A stretch of DNA of 64,000 bases from Torymus aiolomorphi (taxonomy: Eukaryota; Arthropoda; Insecta; Hymenoptera; Torymidae), in the NCBI GenBank assembly GCA_036365515.1, contig CM070874.1, positions 43,585,083 to 43,649,082 on the forward strand, in the 5' to 3' direction. Position 1 is the first letter of the stretch. Each line of letters starts with the position of its first letter. The translations under genes and the position numbers were made by a program. Positions 35,890-46,293 of this stretch are shown here, piece by piece. The notes under the pieces are model-generated. The model worked only from the letters and a program-made list of their open reading frames with translations. It was not told the origin of the DNA and did not search any database.

Positions 35890-37214
35890 TCGGGCTAAGG
35901 CACGTTTCACCTGCGTACCTTAGCAGTTCAATTCCATATCTCTCCGTTCAACTCCCGGAGATGTAATAGCCAGATTAGGTAACAGACGCTACAACGTCGT
36001 GCAATGTTAACCTAATCTGGTTACTTACCATGCAACACGCAAGTCGAAGACTCGCGCTTTATTTCTCACCAGTGACTCGAACTCCTCTCCTGGTCACTGG
36101 TTCGTGTGCCGGCTGCTCAGATGAAACGAAACGTATCCTCTTACGTAACGACCGCGGAGGCGGCGGGGAGCGGGGAATGACTAAGGTCGCGAAATAATAA
36201 CTCGAGCAGTTAAAATTAATAATAAAGGACTATTGTTTATTAAATAAAAGAAGTTGAGGTTTGGTAATGGATCAGTAATATAAAAGAAGTGAATTTAGGT
36301 TCGCGTATTTCCTATCTAAACGGTGCGCCAGCACGTTACCTCTGACGTCAGCTGGCTCGGAGACTGACGTCACGCTCGCGGTAATTTACGCCGCGCAAGT
36401 GAGGTAAAATACACCTCACGTGTGCAGTACTCTACGCGCACGCTCATCGAGTAAAGCGACGAAGTGTGAGAGCAGTCGCGATCGCTGCGCGACGCACACG
36501 CGTATAAGTGTGAGAGAGAGGGTAGATGGCGGGTTTACACGTGTGCGCACCTGTTGTGCGCACTCACCGGCTTTGAAAAAGCCGGTGGTTTGACCTCGCG
36601 TTTAACCTTGATGAAGTGCGAACCCGATGCCTACACTCTGCTCGCACTTGCTCTCACCGCACGAGAACGCCTACTCGAAGCCGATGTCCAGGTGCGATGA
36701 GCCTGGACAAGCGGTTACGCGGAGCTAATACGCGGCGCGGAAGAATGCGTGCACGCTTACCGCTATTGTAGGTTAGATTCATACGGTGTGGCCTAGGTTT
36801 CTCGCAAGCATCCTCGCTGCTAGGCTGGCTTCATTGTATCGCCTCTCGTGATACTCTCTGCTGCTTTCGTGCCAGGCGAACTTGCTTACTGCACGAGGAT
36901 GTTGCTGGTTTGAGAGTGCGACAGGTGATCCTAGCCTGTAGCACTATCTCTGAGTTCTCGTGTTTCCGTCGGAAGTACAGAATAATACGTCCCTCGAACA
37001 ATGATATTAGCCTCAGAAAGCATCACGCCTGCATTCCTGAGGTTGAAACAGTGAAACACTTCACTACTTATCGCGGGAAACGCGATCTCTCCGCGAATTC
37101 ACTTCCGCGCGCGTTTCTGTCCGAACGATAACAACAACATTCATGCCGGTCGCGTCTGTCCCGGTACCTTCGTCATGCTCTCGATACAGCTCCAATACTG
37201 CATCGAATATTGCC
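35890..37214. mobile_element. 1.3 kb insert of unknown type inside the envelope gene
   Basis: Flanked by GATTT on both sides (35885-35889 and 37215-37219), which fits a 5-bp target duplication. The insert is much richer in G+C and CpG than the envelope gene and has no convincing long gene. It contains a short inverted repeat (about 35964-35983 with 36005-36024, core CCAGATTAGGT) and an AATAAA near 36245. The size and duplication would suit a solo LTR, but the ends do not show TG...CA, so the type stays open. Confidence 0.5.
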
Positions 37215-37696
37215 GATTTATTATCGACGTCGGTACGGCAGGCCGTGACAAGAAATACAAAGAATATGGAACATATAGTTCTGCAATTATAATGACTCTA
37301 ATTCTACTACAGTTAATAAAAATGTTAGTAGATACAGTAATACGAGGTTACACATTACAAAAACTATATGGATGTTCCACACATCTTTTTAGGGAAATGT
37401 TTACCTCCATAACACATCTACTAGTAGTATTAAACAAACTTGATGAGACAGGAGAAAAAAATAAAAGCAACAGCGAGCTAAAAGAAATAATAGTCAGCAA
37501 ACCGACAATCTCTAGGCCAATCCAAAGAAAAATCAGTACTAAAAAACACGAGGAACTCGAACTACAAGAATTAAAAATACAAAGACCATTTAATCTGAGA
37601 CCCCTACCACCCCTTCCTAAATCACCCCCTAACTCAACGAACGATATCCGACCAACACCCATACAAGAAAATGAAGTAAAAATCTTTTCATTCTAA
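37215..37696 (+). pseudogene. Envelope glycoprotein, membrane anchor and cytoplasmic tail
   Basis: Continues the envelope gene after the insert. A long hydrophobic segment at about 37268-37330 is the expected transmembrane anchor. It is followed by a Cys/His-containing juxtamembrane part as in chuvirus-like glycoproteins, then a Lys/Pro-rich cytoplasmic tail containing PLPPLPKSPP. It closes at 37694-37696. The frame differs by one base from the upstream part when the insert is taken out, which suggests a further small lesion at the junction. Confidence 0.6.
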
Positions 37697-37961
37697 TTCA
37701 CAACAAATTACTTTAGTTAAAGATAATGCCCGAAGTTAAAGAAATGCCCGAAAATGTTAAATAAAAATTGAATAAAATAATAAATAATTCTAAGCAGGGG
37801 GGAAGTGAACGATATGAAATCATTCCCTAAAATATTTTTTTTAATCCACGAGAGTAACACTGGGAGTCAAGTGTTAAGGAGGACAAGGAATGGAAAGGAG
37901 AAATAAATAAAAACAATTTATTTTTCCCTCTCGTATACAAACATATTTTTTTTTTCTCATT

Positions 37962-38715
37962 TTATTTTATAACACAACAAAGATTTTTTTTATACTTATT
38001 TTTAAAAATAACATTATCACCTAAGTAAATTAAAGTTTCAAAACTGATCTGAACAAAGCGCAATCTCACTCTCCAGTCCACATTCACATCTGCGAGATAA
38101 AATAATTTTTGTAAACAATAAAAGTCGTCCTCTTCGCTCGGCACCATTGTAAGCCGCAACCTCCCCACCATCAGAGAAGCTGACCCCTCTTGCCTCAACA
38201 AGGCGGGAAATTCCAGTAAATCGAAATCCGGCCTCGCCAGATTTTCCTTCTCTCTATGATCAACGTTAGCCCATTGACTTATCTAGAACAGAAAGAAGAA
38301 AAACGGAACATTAAAAATATGCATATTATATTTCTCTTTTATATATATTAAGAAGCTTCTCTCAGCCTCATTTACAAATTAAACCAATTATAATATTAAG
38401 ATGTAGGAAAGTTAAGTGAGCAAATTAACTATTCTTACCGTATAAAAACCAGATATATTGGGCCTTTTCAACTCGCTGACCACATCTATTCCCATTTGAA
38501 ATAATTCGTTCATAGAACGAAACGAAATATTCTTGGTCCTCTCATGAACATGGATCATGGTGAAGCTATAATCCAACAAATAAAATTACAATCATAAAAG
38601 ATATAAAGGAGATTAATAAAATAGTAATAAACGGGAGAAATTATATACTTACGCTGGTGAAAACCATGTCGACTCACTCTATAGCTTGGAACTTGAAGAA
38701 GAATTGAGAACTAAT
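37962..38715 (-). CDS. Spliced antisense gene of unknown function, 146 aa
   Basis: Three exons on the minus strand. Exon 1 (38715-38653) is mainly 5' UTR and contains only a short upstream ATG. Intron 1 is 38652-38566 (GTAAGT...TATAG). Exon 2 (38565-38439) holds the start ATG at 38558-38556, preceded by TTCACC. Intron 2 is 38438-38283 (GTAAGA...TTCTAG). Exon 3 runs from 38282 to TAA 37964-37962. The splice keeps phase and gives one uninterrupted 146-residue protein beginning MIHVHERTKNISFRSMNELF and containing a Trp/Arg/Phe-rich segment (DVNVDWRVRLRFVQ). AATAAA overlaps the stop (37966-37961) and another lies at about 37918. No domain recognised, no signal peptide. It lies opposite and downstream of the envelope gene, before the LTR. 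Unlike its neighbours it is undamaged. Confidence 0.55.
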
Positions 38716-38748
38716 GATACTCACTGCACACCTACCTCGGTTTATATA
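38711..38748 (-). promoter_or_regulatory. TATA box and initiator of the antisense gene
   Basis: On the minus strand TATATAAA (38748-38741) is followed by an initiator-like TCATTA with its A at 38715, placing the TATA box at about -33 to -31. This is canonical insect core-promoter spacing. It decides the transcription start used for the antisense gene. A second possible start is the A of GCAGTGA at 38725. Confidence 0.5.
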
Positions 38749-38963
38749 CACCATTTTTGCATAGTCCTGCGGAATTTTGATAAGTGACAGTTAATGAACT
38801 CTGGGTCATCTAACTTACGACTCATCAGAAATTTTTCCTCACAGCGAACCATCGGTTTACACCTATTGTCCTAGTACATTCATTTATTTCCATGTATTTA
38901 TTTCTCTTATAAGGAAAAATCACTGATGCCACACACACATGTTTGAATTTTACCCAACAATTC

Positions 38964-39240
38964 AAGGGGGGAGGTAATACGTCCATTTAAAAGACGTATC
39001 ATTTAAACATTCATCAAATAAAACGTAAATCAGTGATTTTTCGAGACACAGAATAATGTATACACAGCACTTCGTTCGTGCGACATCGAGTCACCGACCT
39101 CGTAAAATCAAGTTAAATGACGACTAAGCCCGAAAACACAGTGCCAATGTCAGCAGATAGGGAAGGGCTAAAATCAAGAACTTGCATTCCGACATCAAAA
39201 TCCCCATAAGAACCGAGATAGGAGGATCAGGAAGAACAAT
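38964..39240 (+). repeat. Polypurine tract and LTR start, copy A
   Basis: CAAGGGGGGAGG (38963-38974) is followed by TAATACGTCC (from 38975). The region is recognisably homologous to copy B at 39500-39800: a CTGATGC phrase upstream, the purine tract, ACGTCC, and a CAGCA(C/T)TTCG phrase downstream. This copy begins TA instead of TG and is truncated by about 39240. Confidence 0.6.
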
Positions 39241-39341
39241 TAATAGGTCAAATCAACGTTCGACCAGACAACCTCAAAAATGCTGAAAGGGTCATTTGAA
39301 ACTTAAACCTCATAACCACTAATTGAAAGTGAAACTGACGA

Positions 39342-39457
39342 GTATTATTATTATTGTTATTATTATTATCATTATTATTATTATTATTATCATCATCATT
39401 ATTATTATTATTATCATCATTATTATTTTTATTATTTTTACTATAATTATTATCATT
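39342..39457. repeat. Trinucleotide microsatellite (ATT/ATC)n
   Basis: A run of TTA/ATT with interspersed ATC units. Poly-Asn/Asp frames across it are artefacts. Confidence 0.95.
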
Positions 39458-39574
39458 CATAACTCGTATTATTATATTTTAACATTTACTTATCAATAAA
39501 TTTTTGTAACGGGAAATCTCTGATGCATAATACATTGTTGAATCTCTATGACATTCAACAGTCTAAGGGGGAGG

Positions 39575-40253
39575 TGTTACGTCCGGAGACGTATTATAGA
39601 GATTTAGAATTTCATTCTGAAAGTTTATTCACATCAGATATTTCCTGACATATAAACGCGAAAATGCAACGCAGCATTTCGCTCAGGCATCGTACCGTAG
39701 ACCGTGTGACGTAGAGAGACATCGACCTCCAGAAGACAGTGGCGTGCAATTTTAACAAATCAGCATTTCACAATACTACCACTTAAATGCTACGCGTATA
39801 AGCCGCAACCGAAAATTTCTTAATAAAGATGATCTCAATTTATCATCTATAACCCAATTAAACCGCATAATAAAACTGCGAAATGCATCACGCACGTCAG
39901 TCACAGCGTACAAGAAACCTGGCGAGCTCCGTGTATCTCGAAGACATCGAGGAAGTTGAAATCGTAAGCCTTACTCATCTAGCAAGCAGATCTTATAAAT
40001 TATTGAAATTGTAATTGTAAGCCTTACTCGTCTAGTAAGCAGATCTTATAAGTTATTTATAGTAAATTTATAAAAGCAAGTGTAAATTCTAAACGTAAAG
40101 AACAATTATAGAAAAAGAATTGTAAGTAAAATTACAACGCATCGATCTACCAGAAGCGAGCAGCTTGTATTGGTAAATAAATTATTGTATTTTATATAAT
40201 AAACATACATAAAACCAATTACTATTTATTTCCACTTATTTCCGGACTTCACA
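39575..40253 (+). repeat. LTR copy B (679 bp)
   Basis: Preceded by the polypurine tract AAGGGGGAGG (39565-39574). It starts TGTTACGTCCGGA and ends TTCCGGACTTCACA, so the termini are TG...CA with a short inverted match (TCCGGA). It contains a 50-bp tandem duplication (about 39955-40053; phrase GTAAGCCTTACTC, then AGCAGATCTTATAA) and AATAAA near 40196. No second copy was found in the window. Confidence 0.65.
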
Positions 40254-40752
40254 ATATATATTTTAATACATTACATTTCTTTTCTAAATATTAAAAAGTA
40301 TTAATTTAAACTTCTGTGAATGCTAAGATGCCAAAAATGTTGGAGTAATCGTAAGAGAATATCAGTATTATTTTTATAATACAAAGGTCTCAAACTATTT
40401 TCTACTTTGTGAGTTAAATATTTTAAATTTTCGCGCCTAACCACATCAATTAAGTTATGCGGCCTGTTCATAACATGTTGCCAGGTGGGTGCCAGCCCAT
40501 TTTTTTATAATTTTCCCATGAATATTTACACTGTCTGTATATGGGACTGTCAAATTCGGAAGCGCTATTTGGATGATACTTCGAAAAATAGGGCATATGC
40601 CTAGGTTTAGATAAGTATTGAACAAGCACCAAAATTTTAAGGCAACCTGTTCAAGGCCTGCGGTACGCATCCTGACAGGGCCGGGGCGTTTTATCTACCT
40701 CTGAGGGGTACATGCGCGTGATCTCATATTCGTCCATTGAAAGAATTTTCGA
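40254..40752. other. No gene
   Basis: AT-rich at first; from 40430 a more balanced stretch without a sustained frame or recognisable repeat. Confidence 0.45.
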
Positions 40753-40990
40753 AAACCGGTGGTGGGGGTAGAAATTTTGGTTTTTTGCTTATAACTCGAG
40801 AAGGAGCGCTCGGATCGAAAAACGGACGGAATTTTGGGGTTGTAACAATAAGGGAAACATACTTTTAATATACTACCCGACAACGTTGACAAAATGTCCA
40901 AAAATCGGTGCTGGGGGTAGAAATTTTGGTTTTTTGCTTATATCCCGAGAAGGAGCGCTCGGATCGAAAAACAGATGAAATTTTGGGGGG
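40753..40990. repeat. Two direct copies of a ~90-bp phrase, 148 bp apart
   Basis: Copies near 40753-40840 and 40901-40990 share GGGGGTAGAAATTTTGG and GAGAAGGAGCGCTCGGATCG almost exactly. Non-coding. Such phrases are probably part of a dispersed repeat family. Confidence 0.75.
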
Positions 40991-41112
40991 TGTATTCCAA
41001 TAGGGGGGGCTATCACTTTTTTACGTAGAACCATATGCTATATACAAAATTTTCATAACCTCAAAATTGTGCAAAATATTTTGCGCGCGCAGCGTCCTCG
41101 TAATTCAGCTAT

Positions 41113-41113
<1 letters not shown>

Positions 41114-41185
<72 letters not shown>

Positions 41186-41194
41186 TGTGTGTGT

Positions 41195-41238
<44 letters not shown>
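41114..41238. repeat. (GT)n microsatellite
   Basis: Nearly pure GT over 125 bp with two small interruptions (GCGC, GGG). Confidence 0.97.
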
Positions 41239-41240
<2 letters not shown>

Positions 41241-42673
41241 GTATACTCTGATATCTCATGATCTACTCAACCGATTTTAACGAGAGAGTGATCATTTTTT
41301 CAGATTTTGCTTCAACAATTGGGGTCAATATTTTATTTTTGTCAAAATCGATTTTTTTGTTTTTTATCGCCATTTTTAAATTATCAAAATTTTTCTTTTC
41401 AATTTTTTTTATATTTAGAACAAATATTATTTATATACGATAAATTCTCTGTATGCAGAATAAAATTTTCTACAATTTAAAAAAAAAAAAAGCCGTTAGC
41501 TATATTTCGTCATAAGTTATTCATGAAAACGTCATTTTTAGTAAATAGGTTATATTTCAAAATTAAAAAAAGATATTAACATGAATATTTTTTTGGTTAT
41601 AAAGAATACTGAGTACTATAACTTACTAAATTTTTAGGTTTTTTTATTCATTATTTTTGGAGAAAAAAAATAATTTATAAAAAAAGTGTTTTTTTTTGTC
41701 GTTCAATAACTAGAGTAAAATTGGCTTAATCAGTTTGAATTTTTTTTAGTGGTACATTTTGTATCACAATCGATTGAGTTCTTTGGGCAAAAGGATTGAT
41801 CCATAAATTTCGGAGATATTTGAGGTTAAAATTTTTTTCACTTTTTTTTTAAATCGTAATTTCTCGAGAACGGCTTTATGTATTTTAATCGGGTGGGCGG
41901 CATTCGAAAGAGAATTTCAAGACCTATATTTTCTAAAAAAAATTATTTGGCTAGCTATTACGGTTCTTTTGTTATTAATAAAAACGTAAACATTGAAAAA
42001 TGAAAAAATGAGTTTGGTATGTCCAACTATTGCGGGAGTAAAAATTGACTTAAGCGCTTCAAAATTCCTCGTAGAGGTGGATTTTGGATAGTTTTCGGTC
42101 GAGTTATTCGGGCAAAATGATTGGTCCTTAAATTTCAAAGATATTTAAAAAAATTTCAAGTTAATATTTTCCATAAAATTTTCCCAATTTTTTTTAAATG
42201 TATTGAGGATGGCTCTATGTATCTGAATGTGATGGGTAGCATTTGAAAGAGAAAAGCCGTTTACATCGTACAAAATAAAGTATGAAATTTTAAATATTGG
42301 AAGTAAAAATTAATTAAAGGAATCAGTAAATCAAGTTTGAGGAAGCTACGTGCCAATGAATTGGCAGCGGTTTTTTCTTAAAAATTTTTTATATTAAATA
42401 TTAATCTTACATTAATCTTATATTAAAAATTAATTTTATATTAAATATTAAATGTTTATCGATAAAGTATATTTATTTTTTAAATATTTTTTTGCATATT
42501 ATTATTTTGTTAATAATAATACATAACTCTTCATATTAAAATTATCATTTCGAGTTACAATAATTCTGACATAATCGCGCGAGCGTCGAGATAGTGCGCG
42601 AGAGAGAGAGAGCTTCGTTTAAGTCATGCCCACGCGCGGTATAAGACGCAAATTTAGATGGCAGTATACATAT
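41239..42673. other. AT-rich non-coding repeat-like DNA
   Basis: Starts with an ATCTCATGATCTACTCAACCGATTTTA phrase and contains related, diverged sentences (for example AATTTCGGAGATATTTGAGG at about 41807 and AATTTCAAAGATATTTAAAA at about 42131, roughly 325 bp apart). This suggests an ancient dispersed or tandem repeat. No gene. Confidence 0.5.
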
Positions 42674-42746
42674 GACTCGATAGCCGAGTGGGTAAGGTGA
42701 CTGCTCAGTGATCTGGAGATCGTGAATTCGAATCCACCCTCCGGCG
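42674..42746 (+). pseudogene. tRNA-like sequence (tRNA pseudogene or SINE head)
   Basis: A good internal A box (TAGCCGAGTGG, 42681-42691) and B box (ATTCGAATCC, 42726-42735) lie at tRNA spacing. The 5' and 3' ends (GACTCGA and TCCGGCG) do not pair as an acceptor stem, and there is no clean anticodon arm. The head of a tRNA-derived SINE or a tRNA pseudogene is the better reading. Confidence 0.5.
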
Positions 42747-42864
42747 TTTTATATTAAAAAAAAAATTATTTTGTAACGTATTATTTTGTTACGTATTATC
42801 CATAGTCGATAAAAAAGTATTAATAGTTGAAATTATGCTGGGTCCGTAAAACAGTATATAAATA

Positions 42865-43200
42865 ATTTACCTTAGCGCAGGGTCTTACCAAGAGGGGATC
42901 CAGAGTGTAGCGCGGGGTCTTACCAACAGGGGGAGCCAGAAAGGGGTGGGGGTGAAACGGCAAGGGGGTAGGGTGAGTCAGAAACAGCAAAGGGGTGGGG
43001 TGAGCCAGAAACGGCAAGGGGTGGGGTTAGCCAGAAACGGCAAGGGGTGGGGGTGTGCCAGAAACGGCAAGGGGGTGGGGGTGTGCCAGAAACGTCAAGG
43101 GGGTGGGGGTGAGCCAGAAACGGCAAGGGGTGGGGGTGAGCCAGAAACGGCAAAGTGGGGAGGGGGGGGGAGAAGCAGAAACGGCAAGTGAGCCAGAAAC
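42865..43200. repeat. G-rich minisatellite, ~27-31 bp units
   Basis: About ten imperfect tandem copies of GAGCCAGAAACGGCAAGGGG followed by TGGGGGT, preceded by two copies of a GCGGGGTCTTACCAA phrase. Units vary in length within the G runs. The plus strand has closely spaced runs of four to eight G, enough for G-quadruplex formation. Confidence 0.9.
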
Positions 43201-44210
43201 CGCCTGAGCGAGAACCCGCCTTGCCTATCTACTTAAATGGGTTTACTAAAAATCTCTGATGATTTCATCTTAATAAATATTTACTTCTCTTGAATAAATA
43301 TATATTTGAATCTGAAATATGGATATTTATTTTGAATAAATATTTATTTTAATCTAAAAAATAATTATTATTTTCTAAAACATATTTTTTTAGCCCAATT
43401 AAATATTTATTTATTTCAAATAAGTAGGATGTATGTATCTAAATAAATAATTCTTTTCGACTATTAAAGTAAATGATTGATTTGTATTAAACAATCCTTA
43501 CTTGAATTTAGTAATTTTTTTTTAATTGTACTTATTCCTTTAATTTTGGAGTCCACTTATTCATATTTATTTATAGCTAACTTTTGTACTCTTTTTAATT
43601 AAGGTAAAAATATCTATATATCACCTGTCACTCATATGGATAAAATTGTCTTATTTATTGAAAACTTATATTTCAGAAAATATTTTAACATTTCGTGGTA
43701 AATTTTTTACAAGTTATTTTATTAATAATCTACTTGTTAATATGTTAAGTTTTAAAAAGGTATCAGCTTTTTATCAGAAAATAAATTATTTTCGAAAAAA
43801 GCGTTTTTGTTCATACGATTCTAAGAGCCAAAATTAGTCGATTTTATGAAACTTTTTACTATTCTCGATTATTCACAATAAGGGAAATCGGGAGCAAAAT
43901 ACTTTACAATCAGAAAATTTCTACGAAAATTCAGTTTATTTACATATATATAAAAAAAGAACAAAATTACACATCATATCTCATTATAATGTAATCGCCT
44001 GATGTTATTTTAACTAATGTACAAGGATCTATTTTCGGCAGCGATTGAATATCTAATAATCTAAGAGATTATTGATTTATGTCAACTTTATACGCATGAA
44101 AGTGATCCTTAAAATACATGATCAAAATTTCACTCACAAGTAAATATACTGCGCCAGAAACTTCATAAATTTTGTTAATTATACCAAATTTCGGTCCATC
44201 ATCAGTTACA
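43201..44210. other. AT-rich DNA, no gene
   Basis: Repeated AAATATTTA / AATAAATAT phrases at 43260-43480, then unremarkable AT-rich sequence. Confidence 0.45.
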
Positions 44211-46080
44211 TCAGTGTATTTCTACAGATTTATAGGTTTTTGCGTTTTCAGTTGATGGAATATAATTTATTATTTCCGAGTCAAAATTATTGTCAACTGC
44301 ACCTAAAATACTATCACTTTTTACATTAGTGTCGAATTCTTTTACATAACAAAGCTTTAACTGACATCTTATGCCGATAGTTAAAGGTAAATTCTTGTGT
44401 GAACTAGTACTAGTGGCAGTCTCTTTCACCTCTTTATTTTTGCGTTCATATCCCATGCACCAAAAATGTATAACTGGTCCATTGTCTAACATAATTCTTG
44501 GAATATGAATTATAAAATGCATTTTCGGCTTTAACGACCCGAAAAGCTGTAAATATGTATCATTATGTTTTTTAATGAGAAATGTCAATTCAGATATACT
44601 TGCTGTTTGATATCTCGGAGAAGTAACAATACCTATAATTTTTCGCAATACTAAATACAGTCTCCAATATTTGTTGCTTTCGGGAACTAAGTCTCCGATC
44701 ATCATTGCCAAATAACGACATAAACACAACATCTCCGCCGCAGATTGTTTAAATTTAATTTTATTTTTCACTAAGTCCCCTTTCTTTTTTTTGGAAGTTT
44801 CCTTGACAATTTTACGGGGTTTATTCGGCAACTCTATGTTAGAATAATTAAATTTTTGAATTCTGTCATTAAGTATCCCTAATGTGAACAATTTCTCATT
44901 TTCAATTAAGCATGTAAGTATTTTCGAGAGAGTATAACTTATTACGCCTTCACAAATATCATGCATAACATCTATTGACTTATTTTCCGCGATGTGAAAA
45001 TCAAGTAATTCATTGAAAATACATTCTTCTTTGATAGCTGTATCAATAGAATTTGTTTGCAAATCTTCACTATAACTTTCTTTTGTTCTTAACATGGTGT
45101 GGTCTTCTAAACTCATGGTTTGACATTCCAGAGACGTTGCTGAACATATTCTACAATATCTGAGTGAATTGAAGCTTTCAGTAAATCCACAAGCTCCATT
45201 TAAAGCTGCATTATCTCCGAGAAAAAGCACATATCTAAAATAAACTGTTACTTTAGCTCCATTAATATCTAAATCTATCCCATCTCTGCATAAAGAATTC
45301 CTTTCTTCAACTATTTTTTTGAATGTATATACCCTAAATACCCAATACCCAATTAGAGTTTGGAATATTAATATATACCCTATACCCAAAAGATTTTCTA
45401 TGTTTGGTATAAAACAGCGCAGTTACAAAAATATTGCTTAATTTGAAAACAAGATGTGGTAGTAAAAAAGGCAACGAAGTGTATACTCCGCCCAGTTGCT
45501 GCTCACTTGCATGACTACCCAGGGTGTTACCTGTTTCGAAGTCGTCATAATAACTAAAAAGTGGTAAAATTATTTTGTTTTCATCATTCTTGTACCTAGT
45601 TTTCCAAAGTCTTACTTGCATGAAATTAAATATAACAATTTTTTCATTTTCAAGAGATTGAATATATTCCATGACGTCATTAAATGAACCAGGAATTTCA
45701 AGAATATTTTTCAACAAATGTTTTAAAGGTATAAGAGACCCATAAATCGGAGTTATTTTTGTCACTTTTACACCTTCGAATTCAACATCATCAGCAATTT
45801 TATAGGGCTGTGGGTGGACGAAGCAACTATAATTTTCGTAGTTTTTCAATCGAAGATGTTCACTGGAAAAATCTTTGAGAGGGTATTTGTTTTCTTGCAA
45901 AATCAGTTGTACATCATGGTAAATAGCGTGGTTATTAAATTGTTCAAACTCTGTAGCAATTTTGTTCTGTAGAAACGGTACGTATAACTCTGAGATAAAA
46001 TTTTCTATCATTGTTATTATATCTTGAACAGCATCTCGAGATATTAGCGAATTATTGTATAACGATAAAATCATTTTCAA
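44211..46080 (-). pseudogene. CACTA/TNP2-like transposase gene, one frame break
   Basis: Two overlapping frames encode one protein family. The N-terminal part (46080-45334) has LPLFSYYDDFETGNTLGSHA and LGGVYTSLPFL. The C-terminal part (45389-44211) has FLGDNAALNGACGFTESF followed by YCRIC, then the diagnostic SIDVMHDICEGV, and LKPKMHFIIHIPRIM. The GDN and DVMHD acidic residues fit the first two catalytic positions of TNP2-type DDE transposases (En/Spm-CACTA group); the assignment is by motif memory and tentative. The frames meet at 45334-45389, where a GGGTAT-type phrase is locally repeated on the minus strand, giving a frameshift. TIRs were not found. Confidence 0.5.
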
Positions 46081-46293
46081 AATTCCTTTTCGTAAATCTG
46101 ATTTATCACTTATTTTAAGTACTAATTTTATTTTACATAAACCATGTGAATATAATATTATTTTGGGTTAGTTATAAAATGTTTTTGTAATTTTCTATTA
46201 GAAATAAAATATTTACTTACTAGCTATAAGCTATATACACTACAATAAATTAAATCTTATATTTTATTCACGTAATGCATCTTGTACTTATAA

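Larger units (their letters stand above)
31641..40253 (+). mobile_element. Envelope-bearing LTR retroelement, decayed, with associated LTR copies
   Basis: In order: protease-containing frame, pol N-terminus, RT/integrase deletion fusion, integrase C-terminus, chuvirus-like envelope glycoprotein gene, an antisense spliced gene, and two diverged polypurine-tract/LTR starts (38975 and 39575). No gag or 5' LTR is visible; a long CT tract precedes the first coding sequence. Coding is AT-rich with several stops and frameshifts. The LTR at 39575-40253 may belong to a second, related insertion, so the right boundary of the element proper is uncertain. Confidence 0.6.

Noticed and set aside
35890..37214. 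Solo LTR inside the envelope gene
   Set aside because: The length and GATTT repeats fit, but the ends lack TG...CA, so the insert is left untyped.
42674..42746. Functional tRNA gene
   Set aside because: The internal promoter boxes are good, but the acceptor ends do not pair and no clean anticodon arm can be drawn.
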